Part shown: one piece after another, positions 8,087-16,656 of the stretch
How the letters are laid out: each line of letters opens with the position of its first letter
Numbering within the stretch: the first letter of the stretch is position 1
Assembly: GCF_030247605.1 (NCBI RefSeq)
Contig: NZ_JAOTSB010000014.1
Span: 17,740-81,739, forward strand
Direction of reading: 5' to 3'
Length of the DNA stretch: 64,000 bases
DNA from: Acidaminobacter sp.
GTDB lineage: Bacteria > Bacillota > Clostridia > Peptostreptococcales > Acidaminobacteraceae
Program-made: the position numbers and the translations under genes
Notes under the pieces: generated by a model
Told to the model about the DNA's origin: nothing
Database searches by the model: none
What the model saw: the letters and a program-made list of their open reading frames with translations, nothing else

Positions 8087-9685
8087 TTAAAGCATAGACC
8101 CCACATAACCTTCCGCAATCTCAACCAGACGACCTGAATGAATAAGAGCCTTCAGGTACTCCATATGCGGATAGAGGAACTGATCCTGGGAGGACACTGG
8201 GATGTGTTTCCCAATTTCTTTTAAAATTGCCGTAGTCACTGAAGACGGCTTGACGCCGGGCTCCAGGAACTGGTGGGCCTGATAGACCGAAAGCAGCTCA
8301 ATCGCCAGAATGTATTCCAGCTTGTCCGCGACGGATAATGCTTTTTTTGCGGCATTATAACCCATAGCCACATAATCTTCCTGGCCGCCACAAGTTGGAA
8401 TGCTATCCACAGAAGCGGGGTGAGACAGGATTTTCATATCGTTGAGCAGACCTGCCTGGGTATACTGAGGAATCATGAGCCCGGAATTGAGACCCGGATT
8501 TTGAATCAGGAACCACGGCATGCCGGAGAGATGTTCTGTGATCAGCCTGTAATTGCGTCGCTCTGACATCTTGGCCAGTGTGGTGGCGGCAATGGCGGCG
8601 GAATCCATCGCCAGACCTACGTAGGAGGAATCGCAGTGGCAGCCGGACATGGCGTGACCATCATCACCTTCAGGCCAGATGATGGGGTTGTCGCTGCAGG
8701 TGTTCATCTCTTCCTCAATAGTTCTTACGGCATCCTGAATAGTCCGCTTCACCGCGCCGTGGAGCTGCGGCATAGCCCGCAGGGACAGGGCGTCCTGGAG
8801 GCGGTGGCCTTCGCTGGCCTTAATAATCTCGCTGTCCTGAAGCAGCGTCCTGACATTGGCAGCAGTGTTGCCCTGCTCCGCGTAAGGCCTGGCCTGCATC
8901 AGCCGATCGTCAAAGGCTTTGATGTTGCCATGATTGGCCTCGAGAGACAGAGCACCAATGATGTCCGCGCTGAGGGTCGACGTCTTCATGTCGAAGATCG
9001 CCAGTGCCGCCAGAGCTGTCGGGCTGGTGGTGCCGGAGATCAGGGCAAGACCTTCCTTGGCCCCCAGAACGAAGGGCTCCAGGCCATGCTTATGCAGGAC
9101 CAGCCTGGATTCCACGGGAACGCCGTTTTCGAAGATCTTTCCAAGCCCAATGATTGCCATCCCAATATGGGCCTCGACGCTGAGATAACCAACCGAACCT
9201 TCACGGGGGGCAAACGGAATCAGATCCAAATTGAGCATGAGACGGATTCTTTCCAGAAGCGCCAGACTGACGCCGCTGAAACCCTGCCCCATATTCTGCA
9301 GCATCATGAACATGACCGCCCGGGTCTGTTCAATACTGAGGGGCTCGCCCACTGAAGTCGAGTGGGACAAAATGATATTTTTCTGTAGCTGCGCAGTTTC
9401 TTCTTCTGAGATCACACGGTCACACAGAGCGCCAAAGCCGGTGGTAATGCCGTACATGACTCTGCCTTCGCGAATCCATTTTTCGACGAGGGTTCTTGAA
9501 CGGCTGACCCGCTCGCAGTAGGCGTCCGAAAACACCACCTCCGCCTTAGCTCTGGCAACCGCTGCCAAAGCCTCTAATGTCGCCGTGCCTCCAAGTTCGA
9601 CACGGTTTGTATTTTCATTTTTCGCATCAGTATCCTTAGCCAGGTTACCGTCTTGTTTCATTTCAGTTTCCAGATAGTTTAGCAA
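8087..9685 (-). CDS. Histidase-fold lyase without the MIO triad; ergothionase-like candidate
   Basis: 532 aa. The start is a TTG at 9685, 7 bases after GGAGG, 51 bases past the BCCT stop. The fold of the HAL/PAL family is clear: catalytic-loop YGITTGFG (Tyr78), NPGLNSG, HPASVDSIPTCGGQEDYV. Yet where HAL has GSVG-ASGD-LAPLAH this protein has GSVG-Y-LSVEAH (163-172), so the Ala-Ser-Gly that cyclises to MIO is deleted. Ordinary ammonia elimination is therefore unlikely. Ergothionases, HAL relatives of about 510 aa that remove trimethylamine from ergothioneine, work without MIO as I recall the literature, and the neighbouring BCCT betaine carrier fits a trimethylammonium substrate. Substrate identity is inference; another betaine is possible. 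Confidence 0.8.
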   Translation of the reverse strand: MLNYLETEMKQDGNLAKDTDAKNENTNRVELGGTATLEALAAVARAKAEVVFSDAYCERVSRSRTLVEKWIREGRVMYGITTGFGALCDRVISEEETAQLQKNIILSHSTSVGEPLSIEQTRAVMFMMLQNMGQGFSGVSLALLERIRLMLNLDLIPFAPREGSVGYLSVEAHIGMAIIGLGKIFENGVPVESRLVLHKHGLEPFVLGAKEGLALISGTTSPTALAALAIFDMKTSTLSADIIGALSLEANHGNIKAFDDRLMQARPYAEQGNTAANVRTLLQDSEIIKASEGHRLQDALSLRAMPQLHGAVKRTIQDAVRTIEEEMNTCSDNPIIWPEGDDGHAMSGCHCDSSYVGLAMDSAAIAATTLAKMSERRNYRLITEHLSGMPWFLIQNPGLNSGLMIPQYTQAGLLNDMKILSHPASVDSIPTCGGQEDYVAMGYNAAKKALSVADKLEYILAIELLSVYQAHQFLEPGVKPSSVTTAILKEIGKHIPVSSQDQFLYPHMEYLKALIHSGRLVEIAEGYVGSML

Positions 9686-9736
9686 TGTCGTTCCTCCAAT
9701 GTCTGACGTTTCACTCTGTCCGGGATCCAAGCCGCC

Positions 9737-11302
9737 TTATTTGACGATCTCATCGAAAAAGAACATCTTAATGGCCGAGATGACTTGTAGGACAAAGATG
9801 AAGAGCACCATGGTACCGCCAGCTGCAGCCAGGTATTTGACGCCGTCGACGCCTTGAGCACCGCCGGCATAAGCGACCATGAAGAAGGCAATCGAGCCTA
9901 TAGAAAGGCCCCACACCAGCTTCTGCCAAGTCGGCGGCTCTTCGTCGTGCTTCATGTTCTCAGTACAGAGTGAAGCGATGGTGCGCGTCATGGAGTCCGC
10001 CGCCGTGGAGAAAGACAGGACTAGAGTGATCATGACAATTGGGATAAAAATCATGCCAAGCGGCATGTGCGCGAGGAATGCCCAAAGTCCTGAAACCGCG
10101 CCGCTGCCCTGAATGGTGCCGATCAGATCCAGCTGACCTTCTTGCTGCCAATAGAGGGCCGTAGAGCCCCAAACGCCAAACCAGATGATGCTGAAGACAG
10201 ATGGCAGAATCCAGTTGATGACCATGAATTCTCTAATCGTTCTGCCATAGGAAATAATCGCTAAGAAAATGCCCATGAGCGGCGCGTAGGCAATCCAGAT
10301 CGCCCAGTCGTAAAGCGTCCACCACATGACGAGGGCTTCGCCGCCAACCTCGCCAGCATCAAGTCCCCAGCCCCAGAAGTTTTGAAGCCACATGGAGAGT
10401 CCCGCGGTCGACATTTTGAGCATATAGAGGGTTGGTCCGACAACAATTAAGATACCAAGTAAGATGTAAAACACCTTGGCGTTGATAGCGGAAAGATGCT
10501 TGATGCCTTTGTCGAGACCCAGGAGTGAGGATAGGGTAAACGTCGCAGTGATGATGATGGTGAGGACCAGCCAGACCATCGGCCCCTGCTCTATGCCGAA
10601 GGCGGATTCCACACCGGAGCCTACCAGCGCGAGGCCGGCACCCAGCGACGACGCGAGGCCAAGGGCTATAGCGAGCAGTGAAAGCGTGTCGATTATGTTA
10701 GCCCAAACGCCTTTGGTCACCTTTTCGCCGAAGAGCGGCACCAGGGACGCGGTAACGGATAACGCCTGTTTGCGGTTGAAGTAGACGTAGGCTATGACCA
10801 GGCCGCAAAGGGAGTACATGGCGTATGGGATGAAGGTCCAGTTGTAGAAGCTGCGTGCGATGGAGAAAATCGCCGCGGTCATCGTGCCCGGTTCAATACC
10901 AGTCTGGGCAAGTTCACCATAGATGTTGCCAAAGTAGATGATAGGCTCGTTGGCGCCGTAGGTGACGACACCGGTGGCGATCCCGCCGGTCAGCGCCATG
11001 GCGAACCAGGTCATGAAGGAATACTTTGGCTTGGCGTCATCGCCGCCAAATCTGATCTTGCCGAGCTTTGAAAAGGTAATAATGGAAACCAGGATAAGTG
11101 CGACAATCGAAATTATTTGGTAGAGCCACCCGAAGGTTCTTAGGGAAAACAGGAAGTTGTTCAGTGCGACTTCAGTCAGCAGCGCATTGTTGACGGTCCC
11201 GAGGACAGCCGCCCCGCCGACGACCAGGATGGACGGCCAGAAAACGCCCTTTCGGATCCCTTGTTTCTTAACCTTTTGGTCAATTACGGATTCAACAGAC
11301 AT
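9737..11302 (-). CDS. BCCT-family betaine/carnitine/choline-type transporter
   Basis: 521 aa from the ATG at 11302 preceded by AGGAGGTTTCAA. About 12 membrane helices. The glycine-rich segment MALTGGIATGVVTYGANEPI and the tryptophan-rich segment WWTLYDWAIWIAYAPLMGIF followed by GRTIREF are hallmarks of the BCCT family, which imports quaternary-ammonium compounds with Na+ or by exchange. It is first gene of an operon with the MIO-less lyase and a small membrane protein, driven by a sigma-54 promoter. I infer import of the betaine that the lyase cleaves. Confidence 0.9.
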   Translation of the reverse strand: MSVESVIDQKVKKQGIRKGVFWPSILVVGGAAVLGTVNNALLTEVALNNFLFSLRTFGWLYQIISIVALILVSIITFSKLGKIRFGGDDAKPKYSFMTWFAMALTGGIATGVVTYGANEPIIYFGNIYGELAQTGIEPGTMTAAIFSIARSFYNWTFIPYAMYSLCGLVIAYVYFNRKQALSVTASLVPLFGEKVTKGVWANIIDTLSLLAIALGLASSLGAGLALVGSGVESAFGIEQGPMVWLVLTIIITATFTLSSLLGLDKGIKHLSAINAKVFYILLGILIVVGPTLYMLKMSTAGLSMWLQNFWGWGLDAGEVGGEALVMWWTLYDWAIWIAYAPLMGIFLAIISYGRTIREFMVINWILPSVFSIIWFGVWGSTALYWQQEGQLDLIGTIQGSGAVSGLWAFLAHMPLGMIFIPIVMITLVLSFSTAADSMTRTIASLCTENMKHDEEPPTWQKLVWGLSIGSIAFFMVAYAGGAQGVDGVKYLAAAGGTMVLFIFVLQVISAIKMFFFDEIVK

Positions 11303-11340
11303 TTGAAACCTCCTAAAATTTATTTGGTACCCCTCTGGAT

Positions 11341-11356
11341 TGCAAGCCCCGTGCCA
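11341..11356 (-). promoter_or_regulatory. Sigma-54 (-24/-12) promoter of the BCCT-lyase operon
   Basis: The minus strand reads TGGCACGGGGCTTGCA, a near-perfect match to TGGCAC-N5-TTGCA with GG and GC 10 bases apart, about 39 bases upstream of the transporter start. The next gene upstream is a sigma-54 activator. A GCCGATGGT copy lies further upstream at 11458-11466. Confidence 0.92.
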
Positions 11357-11562
11357 AATGCCCGTAATTGACTGAAATTTTAAATATTTTTGACGCAGGG
11401 ATTGAAATAAGCGGCTTTCGGAGGTGTCTGAATCTGTGCGTCTTTCAAAGACCTTCTGCCGATGGTGACCCGAACTGCAAAAATATTTTGCTCTATGTTC
11501 GAATTGAAAATGCATGAAGTTAGAGCTCCAGTGCCAATTGAATCTTGCTTCCAAGCGGAAAT

Positions 11563-11608
11563 AGGTGTCAGACACCAAGTTCCAAGTGGAACTTGGTGTC
11601 TGACACCT
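11563..11608. repeat. Perfect 22-bp inverted repeat of the GGTGTCAGACACC family
   Basis: Arms 11563-11584 and 11587-11608 are exact complements around an AG centre, and each arm itself contains the palindrome GGTGTCAGACACC. It lies between the sigma-54 regulator terminator and the BCCT promoter. Confidence 0.85.
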
Positions 11609-11621
11609 GTTTCCTTCTGAA

Positions 11622-11649
11622 CAAAAAAAGTGCCAAATATTTTGGCACT
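11622..11649 (-). terminator. Terminator of the sigma-54 activator gene
   Basis: Stem AGTGCCAAA/TTTGGCACT followed by seven Ts on the minus strand, 22 bases past the activator stop. It separates the activator transcript from the sigma-54-driven operon. Confidence 0.92.
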
Positions 11650-11671
11650 ATAACGCAAATTAATTTTGCGT

Positions 11672-13333
11672 TCAGTCGCTCTTCAAGGCTTCAAACTTTC
11701 GAATTCTGTACTGCAAATTCTGGCGGCTGAGGCCGAGGGCTTTGGCAGCTTTCGAAATGTTGCCGTTCGCGCGGTCCAGCGCTTCTTGAACAACGGTTTG
11801 CTCGTAGGCATCCAGTAAGTCGTTGAGGGTCTTGGCGCTTGGGGGGATGGGTTGGGTTGGGTGACCATCGGCAGAAGTTTTGAAGGTACTGTGGAGGACG
11901 GACAAATCCTTGGTCAGATAGGCGGGAAAGTGGGAAAGGCTGAAGGCCTGCTCCTCGACGCTGGACTGGTGGACGGCGTGCTCGATCACGTGGCGAAGCT
12001 CGCGGACGTTGCCGGGCCAGTCGTGATGTTGCAGGACGTCCAGCATGTCCGGGGTGAGGCTGAGACTCGGCTTGCCATACTCCGCGGACAGCTGCCGGGC
12101 AAAATTCGCCGCGAGCAGAGCGATGTCCTCCTTGCGGTCCTTTAGGGGCGGAATGTGGACGGAGAGGGCGGAAATGCGGTAGAAGAAGTCCTTTCGCAAG
12201 AGCTGCTGCTCAATGAGCGCCTGAGGATCCTCGTTGCAGGCGGTGATCACCCGGACATTGCACTGGTGATACTGGCTGCCGCCAATCCGCTGATAGCGCT
12301 TTTCCTGGAGGACTCTGAGGAGCTTGGCCTGCATCTCCATGCTCATGGCGTTGATCTCGTCGAGGAACAGGGTCCCGCCCTCTGCGAGCTCGAAGAAGCC
12401 TTTCTTGGTCATGCTGCCCGTAAACGCGCCTTTTTCCGTACCAAAGAACAGGCTCTCCACGAGATTGGAGGGCACGGCGCTGCAGTTGACGTCCACGAAG
12501 GGCTTGTCCGCCCGTGGGCTGAAATTGTGGATGCTCTGGGCGAACATTTCCTTGCCGGTCCCGGTTTCTCCAGTGATCATGACGTTGACGTGGGTCAGCG
12601 CGATCTTTTTGGCAAAACGGATGCACTCCGCCATTTTTTCGGATTGGTGAATGATTTTCTTAAAGGTGTACATGTTGGGGTTTAATAGGGGCTGCTCGTT
12701 TCGGATGAAGGCTTCCAGGTCGAAGGACTGGTTTTTGATTTTGTTGATGACGGAGAGGTCGCTCTCGAAGACACAGGCACCGTAGATCTCGTCCTGGATC
12801 ATCAGGGGGTAGCCGGAGTTGATGGTCACCAGTTCTTTGTTGTTCTTTGCTTGGAATCTGTCGCAACGGTTGATGACGGGCTTCTTGGTCCTGAGGACGC
12901 TGAGGGTGGTGCTCATTTCCTCGGTGAGCTCGTAGATGTCCAGCAGGTGCCGGCCTTTGAATTCGTTGATGTCGTAACCTTCCAGGGCTTCACTGGCAGG
13001 ATTGCCGTGAATCAGGTAGCCGTTGCGGTCGAAGATCTGGATCCCTTCGGAGACTTTGTCCAGGGTTTCCTTTAAGAGGCTGAGCATCAGGCTGTCCTGG
13101 CTCAGCAGGAGCTGCTTGTCCGTACCGATTGAGGTGAACTGGAGCTTGAAGAGTTTGTTGCCCAGTTCGAGAATGTCGTGGCTCTTTATGTCACCAAAGG
13201 CGCTTGAGAGCTTTTCGCCGAGGTAGCGTTCACTGCCCAGCGCATTGAACCACTCGGGATCCTCGCCCAAGTACTCGATCGCTATGATTCTGTCGTCATC
13301 ACCGTACTGGATCATGAAATCCGCGATGGCCAT
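11672..13333 (-). CDS. Sigma-54-dependent PAS-AAA-Fis activator of the BCCT-lyase operon
   Basis: 553 aa from the ATG at 13333 (MAIADFMIQYGDDD); upstream in-frame codons lack a ribosome site. An N-terminal region leads into a PAS sensor (about 80-190), then an AAA+ domain with Walker A GETGTGKE (255-262), the sigma-54 contact loop GAFTGS (302-307; final Ala replaced by Ser) and Walker B FLDE, and a C-terminal Fis-type helix-turn-helix (NISKAAKALGLSRQNLQYRI). It should bind upstream of the promoter at 11341-11356 and open it with sigma-54 when the PAS domain senses the substrate or a redox cue. One GCCGATGGT word lies in its coding sequence at 11864. Confidence 0.93.
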   Translation of the reverse strand: MAIADFMIQYGDDDRIIAIEYLGEDPEWFNALGSERYLGEKLSSAFGDIKSHDILELGNKLFKLQFTSIGTDKQLLLSQDSLMLSLLKETLDKVSEGIQIFDRNGYLIHGNPASEALEGYDINEFKGRHLLDIYELTEEMSTTLSVLRTKKPVINRCDRFQAKNNKELVTINSGYPLMIQDEIYGACVFESDLSVINKIKNQSFDLEAFIRNEQPLLNPNMYTFKKIIHQSEKMAECIRFAKKIALTHVNVMITGETGTGKEMFAQSIHNFSPRADKPFVDVNCSAVPSNLVESLFFGTEKGAFTGSMTKKGFFELAEGGTLFLDEINAMSMEMQAKLLRVLQEKRYQRIGGSQYHQCNVRVITACNEDPQALIEQQLLRKDFFYRISALSVHIPPLKDRKEDIALLAANFARQLSAEYGKPSLSLTPDMLDVLQHHDWPGNVRELRHVIEHAVHQSSVEEQAFSLSHFPAYLTKDLSVLHSTFKTSADGHPTQPIPPSAKTLNDLLDAYEQTVVQEALDRANGNISKAAKALGLSRQNLQYRIRKFEALKSD

Positions 13334-13468
13334 GGTATCACATCCGTTTTTGTTTTTCTTTATGATATCACAACGAGGGGAATATTCAACTTGGGGACAA
13401 TAGGCCAAAAGCCGCGCGGACAGGTTTTAGGTTGGGTCGAGTAGTTCAAGCCTCACGGCTTTTCACCC

Positions 13469-14914
13469 TCACAGAACCGTGCATGCGCTACTAACGCACA
13501 CGGCTCTTCGCGGCATCGTTCGCTTCAGATAGTTTGAGCCTTTTCCGAGTTCATAGATATATACTTTCGTTGTCGCTCTTGGGAGAGGATATTTCTTCAG
13601 GAATAATTCATACTTCTCCCAGTTAAAACTTCTTTTCTGGCTCCGACGGTTTAACCAATAATACAATTGTGCTCTTACTTTCCTGACAAATCCGTTGACG
13701 CTTCGATAGTTTCCTGTTACGCCATAGTAGTTGATATGTCCTTGGATTTTACTTTTCATTCGTTTCATAAATTCTCTCGTCGGTAGTGTCCTGTTTTCTT
13801 TGATCCAGATCTTACACCTGAGCAAACTGGCTTGGAACTTCTTCTTGCTTGTTTTGAGTCTGATCTCTTTGAAATTGAATTGATTGGGGTTCTTATCGAG
13901 ATAAAAGGTGAATCCCAGATAATCGAAAGGTTCGCTATCCCCATCATCATCTTTGTCTTTGTGTAATTCTATGATTTTTGTCTTTTCTTTTGATATGGAT
14001 AGGTCAAATTTCGCCAGTCTTTCTATGAGTGCCTCATAAAAATCTAAGGCCTCTCTTTTGTGCTCAAAGCAGAATACGATATCATCAGCGTATCTCACCA
14101 TGTAGGCTTCGCCTTCACAGTTTTTCTTGAATGCTTTTTCAAACCATAGGTCTAATGCATAGTGCAGATAGATGTTCGCAAGAACTGGCGAACAGACACC
14201 ACCCTGAGGTGTTCCTTCGTGTGTATCGTGTTTTATGCCCGCCTCTATAATTCCTGCTTTAAGCATTCTTTGGATTAGTCTTAGGATGTTCTTATCTTCA
14301 ATCTTGTGTTCTAGAAACTTCATCATCCAGTTATGATTTACGCTGTCAAAGAACTTCTTGAGATCGGTGTCCACCACGTAATGTATGCTTGGTTTGTTTA
14401 CTATTGCTCGCAACATTTTGATTGCATCGTGGCAACTTCTGCCCGGTCTGTATCCAAAGGAACAGTCCAGAAATATTTCTTCGTAGATGGCGTTGAGGAC
14501 TTTCGTGAGTCCTGCTTGTACCAGTTTATCCTCATATGCAGGTATGCCTAGTGGCCTTTTCTCATCTGTCCCCGGTTTGGGGATGTAGGTGCGTCTGGCT
14601 GGTAACGGCTTATATGCCTGCCGTCTCATCCGGTTCACTAGATCTGTCAGGTTTTCTTCGAGATTTTGTTCATACCCGATCTTTGTAATCCCATCTACGC
14701 CTGATGCTTTCCCAGTCTTCATTTCTTTGTGGCACTGTTTGAGCATCTCTTTATTGATCAGGTGAGCTAACGATGTAAATCTTTCTTCGGGTTTAGTTCT
14801 TGCTACTTCTGCTATCCTTGCCAGTTTCGTTTCCATACATTCCCTACCTCTGCGTATAGTGTATGTGTCTCCATCAAGGCTGATGTCGCGTGACCGCCTT
14901 TTCTCCATGGACAT
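13469..14914 (-). CDS. ltrA: Group II intron reverse transcriptase/maturase
   Basis: Up to 481 aa; an internal ATG at 14836, after AGGTAGGG, is an equally good start. The reverse transcriptase domain shows PLGIPAYEDKLVQ, GYRPGRSCHDA, EGTPQGGVCSP and the catalytic MVRYADDIVF. A maturase (X) domain follows (YYGVTGNYRSVNGFV...LYYWLNRRSQKR). No HNH endonuclease domain is present, as in introns that use replication forks or hairpin targets. The frame runs on into domain V (13474-13506), so the last 12 or so residues (RRAVCVSSACTVL) are encoded by catalytic RNA sequence, which is odd. Confidence 0.93.
   Translation of the reverse strand: MSMEKRRSRDISLDGDTYTIRRGRECMETKLARIAEVARTKPEERFTSLAHLINKEMLKQCHKEMKTGKASGVDGITKIGYEQNLEENLTDLVNRMRRQAYKPLPARRTYIPKPGTDEKRPLGIPAYEDKLVQAGLTKVLNAIYEEIFLDCSFGYRPGRSCHDAIKMLRAIVNKPSIHYVVDTDLKKFFDSVNHNWMMKFLEHKIEDKNILRLIQRMLKAGIIEAGIKHDTHEGTPQGGVCSPVLANIYLHYALDLWFEKAFKKNCEGEAYMVRYADDIVFCFEHKREALDFYEALIERLAKFDLSISKEKTKIIELHKDKDDDGDSEPFDYLGFTFYLDKNPNQFNFKEIRLKTSKKKFQASLLRCKIWIKENRTLPTREFMKRMKSKIQGHINYYGVTGNYRSVNGFVRKVRAQLYYWLNRRSQKRSFNWEKYELFLKKYPLPRATTKVYIYELGKGSNYLKRTMPRRAVCVSSACTVL
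13474..13506 (-). ncRNA. Group II intron domain V catalytic hairpin
   Basis: The minus strand reads GAGCCGTGTGCG, a short loop region, then CGCATGCACGGTTC, the conserved 33-34 nt domain V stem-loop of bacterial group II introns. Domain VI follows down to the 3' splice site at about 13436. Confidence 0.88.
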
Positions 14915-15331
14915 TACTCCACTTCATCAATACTATGCAGTCATCCGACTCCCTATCTACCATAGACCGCCTTACTTTCTTATCGCTTGGCTTAATCCTT
15001 CTCCCTCTGCGTGAAGAGCAGTAGGGTCTCCCAAGTTGACTGTGTCAAATCAATGTCTAGCATGCGGAGGTCTCCGACCCCGGGGAAGCCGCTTGTTCTC
15101 GCTTAGCGAACAAACTGATCTTGCTTTCTGCAGCGTCCAAAGCATCAGCCTTCCCGATACGTATTTCGAGGCTCAATCCCTTCATCTTTGTGCTTACCGC
15201 CTACTATCTAGCTGTCTACGCTTAGCACCATCTGTTGCCATCAGGCACTCAAGACTCGCTGCGAGTGGCTCGCTACGCCTTTCTCGGTGGGGTTCCCACC
15301 CACTATCTGACACGCCCTTATCTTGGCGCAC

Positions 15332-15415
15332 GGACGCGGACAAAAACAAATTTGGTGACGCGGACAAGTTTTGATTTGGTGCCAGAGCATGCGAGAATGA
15401 TTTTCAAATGGAATC
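15332..15415. repeat. Composite dispersed repeat, copy 2 (5' exon of the intron)
   Basis: Contains GGACGCGGACA twice (15332 and 15357), then TTTGGTGCCAGAGCATGCGAG and AATGATTTTCAA. Same block order as at 7545 and 20517. On the far side of the intron (13380-13435) lies the rest: GGGGACA and GCGCGGACAGG. Confidence 0.75.
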
Positions 15416-15462
15416 AGAGGGAGCACCAGGCGCAAGCCGCAGACACCAGATGTGACACCTTC

Positions 15463-15504
15463 ATTAACCTACAATTCATAAATACTTAATAATTGTAGGT
15501 TAAT
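15463..15504. repeat. Perfect 14-bp inverted repeat
   Basis: ATTAACCTACAATT at 15463-15476 faces AATTGTAGGTTAAT at 15491-15504 with a 14-base AT-rich loop. It is not followed by a T run and could be a hairpin or a protein-binding site. Confidence 0.6.
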
Positions 15505-15515
15505 CACCTCATTCC

Positions 15516-15580
15516 AAAAAAAGCCATCTGCAGAGATCTTGAAGCAATTGAAGGGCTTCATGGTCTTTACAGATGGTATC
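15516..15580 (-). terminator. Hairpin, diverged relative of the GCCGATGGT pair
   Basis: GCCATCTG at 15523 pairs with CAGATGGT at 15570-15577, with an inner stem (TTGAAGC / GCTTCA) as in the other hairpins of the family. It lies directly after the pirin stop at 15590 on the minus strand, followed by a T run. Confidence 0.7.
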
Positions 15581-15589
15581 GCAAAAAAT

Positions 15590-16468
15590 TTAAAAATCAA
15601 ACGTCCCAAACTTACCATTATTGAAGTCTTCATTGGCCTGTCTGAGCTCTTCTCTGGTGTTCATAACAAATGGTCCGCCCGCAGCAATGGGTTCATCAAT
15701 AGGCTCACCGCTCAGGACGAAGATTTTGACGTCATCACTGGCTGCTTCGATCACGACCCTGCCCTCTTCATTCTTGAAGAGTACGAAGTCCTTTCCCTTG
15801 CCAACCTGGCCATTAACTTTGACTTCGCCGCTGAGGATCAGCATACCGAAGTTAAAGTTGGCTGGCTCGTTTAACGTGACGACGCCGCCTTGCTTCAACT
15901 CAACAGTGTAAATATTCATTGGTGTAAAGGTCTTTGCAGGACCTTTTACGCCATCAAAAGCACCCACCACAATAGTAACGCTCCCCTTTTCCTCCGGCAA
16001 CGTGACTTTTCCCATCTGTTCCTTAGTGATGGCCTGATAGCCCGGTTCAGCAAACTTGTCTTTCTTTGGCAGGTTCACCCACAGCTGGATCATGTGGAAA
16101 ACGCCGCCTTGCTTACTGAACTCTTTTTCATGGTATTCCTTGTGCATGATCCCGGCAGCGGCGGTCATCCACTGGACATCGCCTGGGTAGATGATCCCAT
16201 GGTTGCCCTTGTTGTCATGATGCTCTACCGCACCCTCAAAGGCAAAGGTCACGGTTTCAAAGCCCCTGTGAGGATGTTGTCCTACACCTTTCGGGGTTAG
16301 GCTCGGTTTTATTTCCCGAGGTGCATTGTAATCCAACAGTATGAAGGGGGTGAAACGCTCCAGCAAGTTTTGGCCTGACGGAAAATAATTATTGACGTAA
16401 AATCCATTTCCAACCCAGTGTGGACGCGGGCCGGTGAAGATCATTTCAATGGGTTTGGTTTTTGGCAT
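15590..16468 (-). CDS. Pirin-family cupin protein
   Basis: 292 aa, the normal length for pirins. The N-terminal cupin shows the metal motif GVGQHPHRGFETVTF with the paired His, then GDVQWMTAAAGIMHKE (His and Glu complete the site). The C-terminal cupin is more diverged. Pirins bind one iron; bacterial members act as quercetin dioxygenases, redox sensors or regulators of pyruvate metabolism, so the role here is open. Start ATG at 16468 follows AAGGAGCGATCCCC. It appears to be a single-gene unit. Confidence 0.92.
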   Translation of the reverse strand: MPKTKPIEMIFTGPRPHWVGNGFYVNNYFPSGQNLLERFTPFILLDYNAPREIKPSLTPKGVGQHPHRGFETVTFAFEGAVEHHDNKGNHGIIYPGDVQWMTAAAGIMHKEYHEKEFSKQGGVFHMIQLWVNLPKKDKFAEPGYQAITKEQMGKVTLPEEKGSVTIVVGAFDGVKGPAKTFTPMNIYTVELKQGGVVTLNEPANFNFGMLILSGEVKVNGQVGKGKDFVLFKNEEGRVVIEAASDDVKIFVLSGEPIDEPIAAGGPFVMNTREELRQANEDFNNGKFGTFDF

Positions 16469-16567
16469 GGGGATCGCTCCTTACTTTCTGATACTAAATG
16501 ATTTTGTGAGTTTTTTCTTTCTTACCCCATTTCAACCGTATTTCATCTTTTGAATCTTAAACGGATT

Positions 16568-16651
16568 GAAACTCGGGGTTGATAGGCGCTAGCCGCTGAC
16601 ACCGAGTTTCCTCCGAGTTTCTATTAAAGCTTGGAGCCCGCCTCCAAGCTT
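16568..16651. repeat. Palindromic repeat of the CGGTGTCAGACACCG family and a GC-rich hairpin
   Basis: GAAACTCGG and CCGAGTTTC arms with a GCCGCTGACACC core lie at 16568-16613. A separate hairpin (AAGCTTGGAG / CTCCAAGCTT, 16627-16651) sits just past the CotH gene stop and may end its transcript, though the T run is weak. Confidence 0.65.
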
Positions 16652-16656
16652 CCTTT

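Larger units (their letters stand above)
13436..15331 (-). mobile_element. Group II intron (about 1.9 kb) with reverse transcriptase
   Basis: The minus strand begins GTGCGCCAAGATAAG at 15331, a group II 5' end, and ends with domains V and VI and GAC at about 13436. The 5' exon ends GCGTCC (15337-15332) and the intron holds GGACGC at 15138-15133, a six-base EBS1 that pairs with it, which supports the 5' boundary. Joining the exons gives GTCCGCGTCC-CCAAC, identical to a dispersed palindrome at 51499-51545, so the intron inserted into that repeat. It encodes a maturase without endonuclease domain. Confidence 0.88.

Noticed and set aside
15036..15374. 112-aa frame on the plus strand
   Set aside because: It lies antisense to the structured 5' part of the group II intron and shows no family features.
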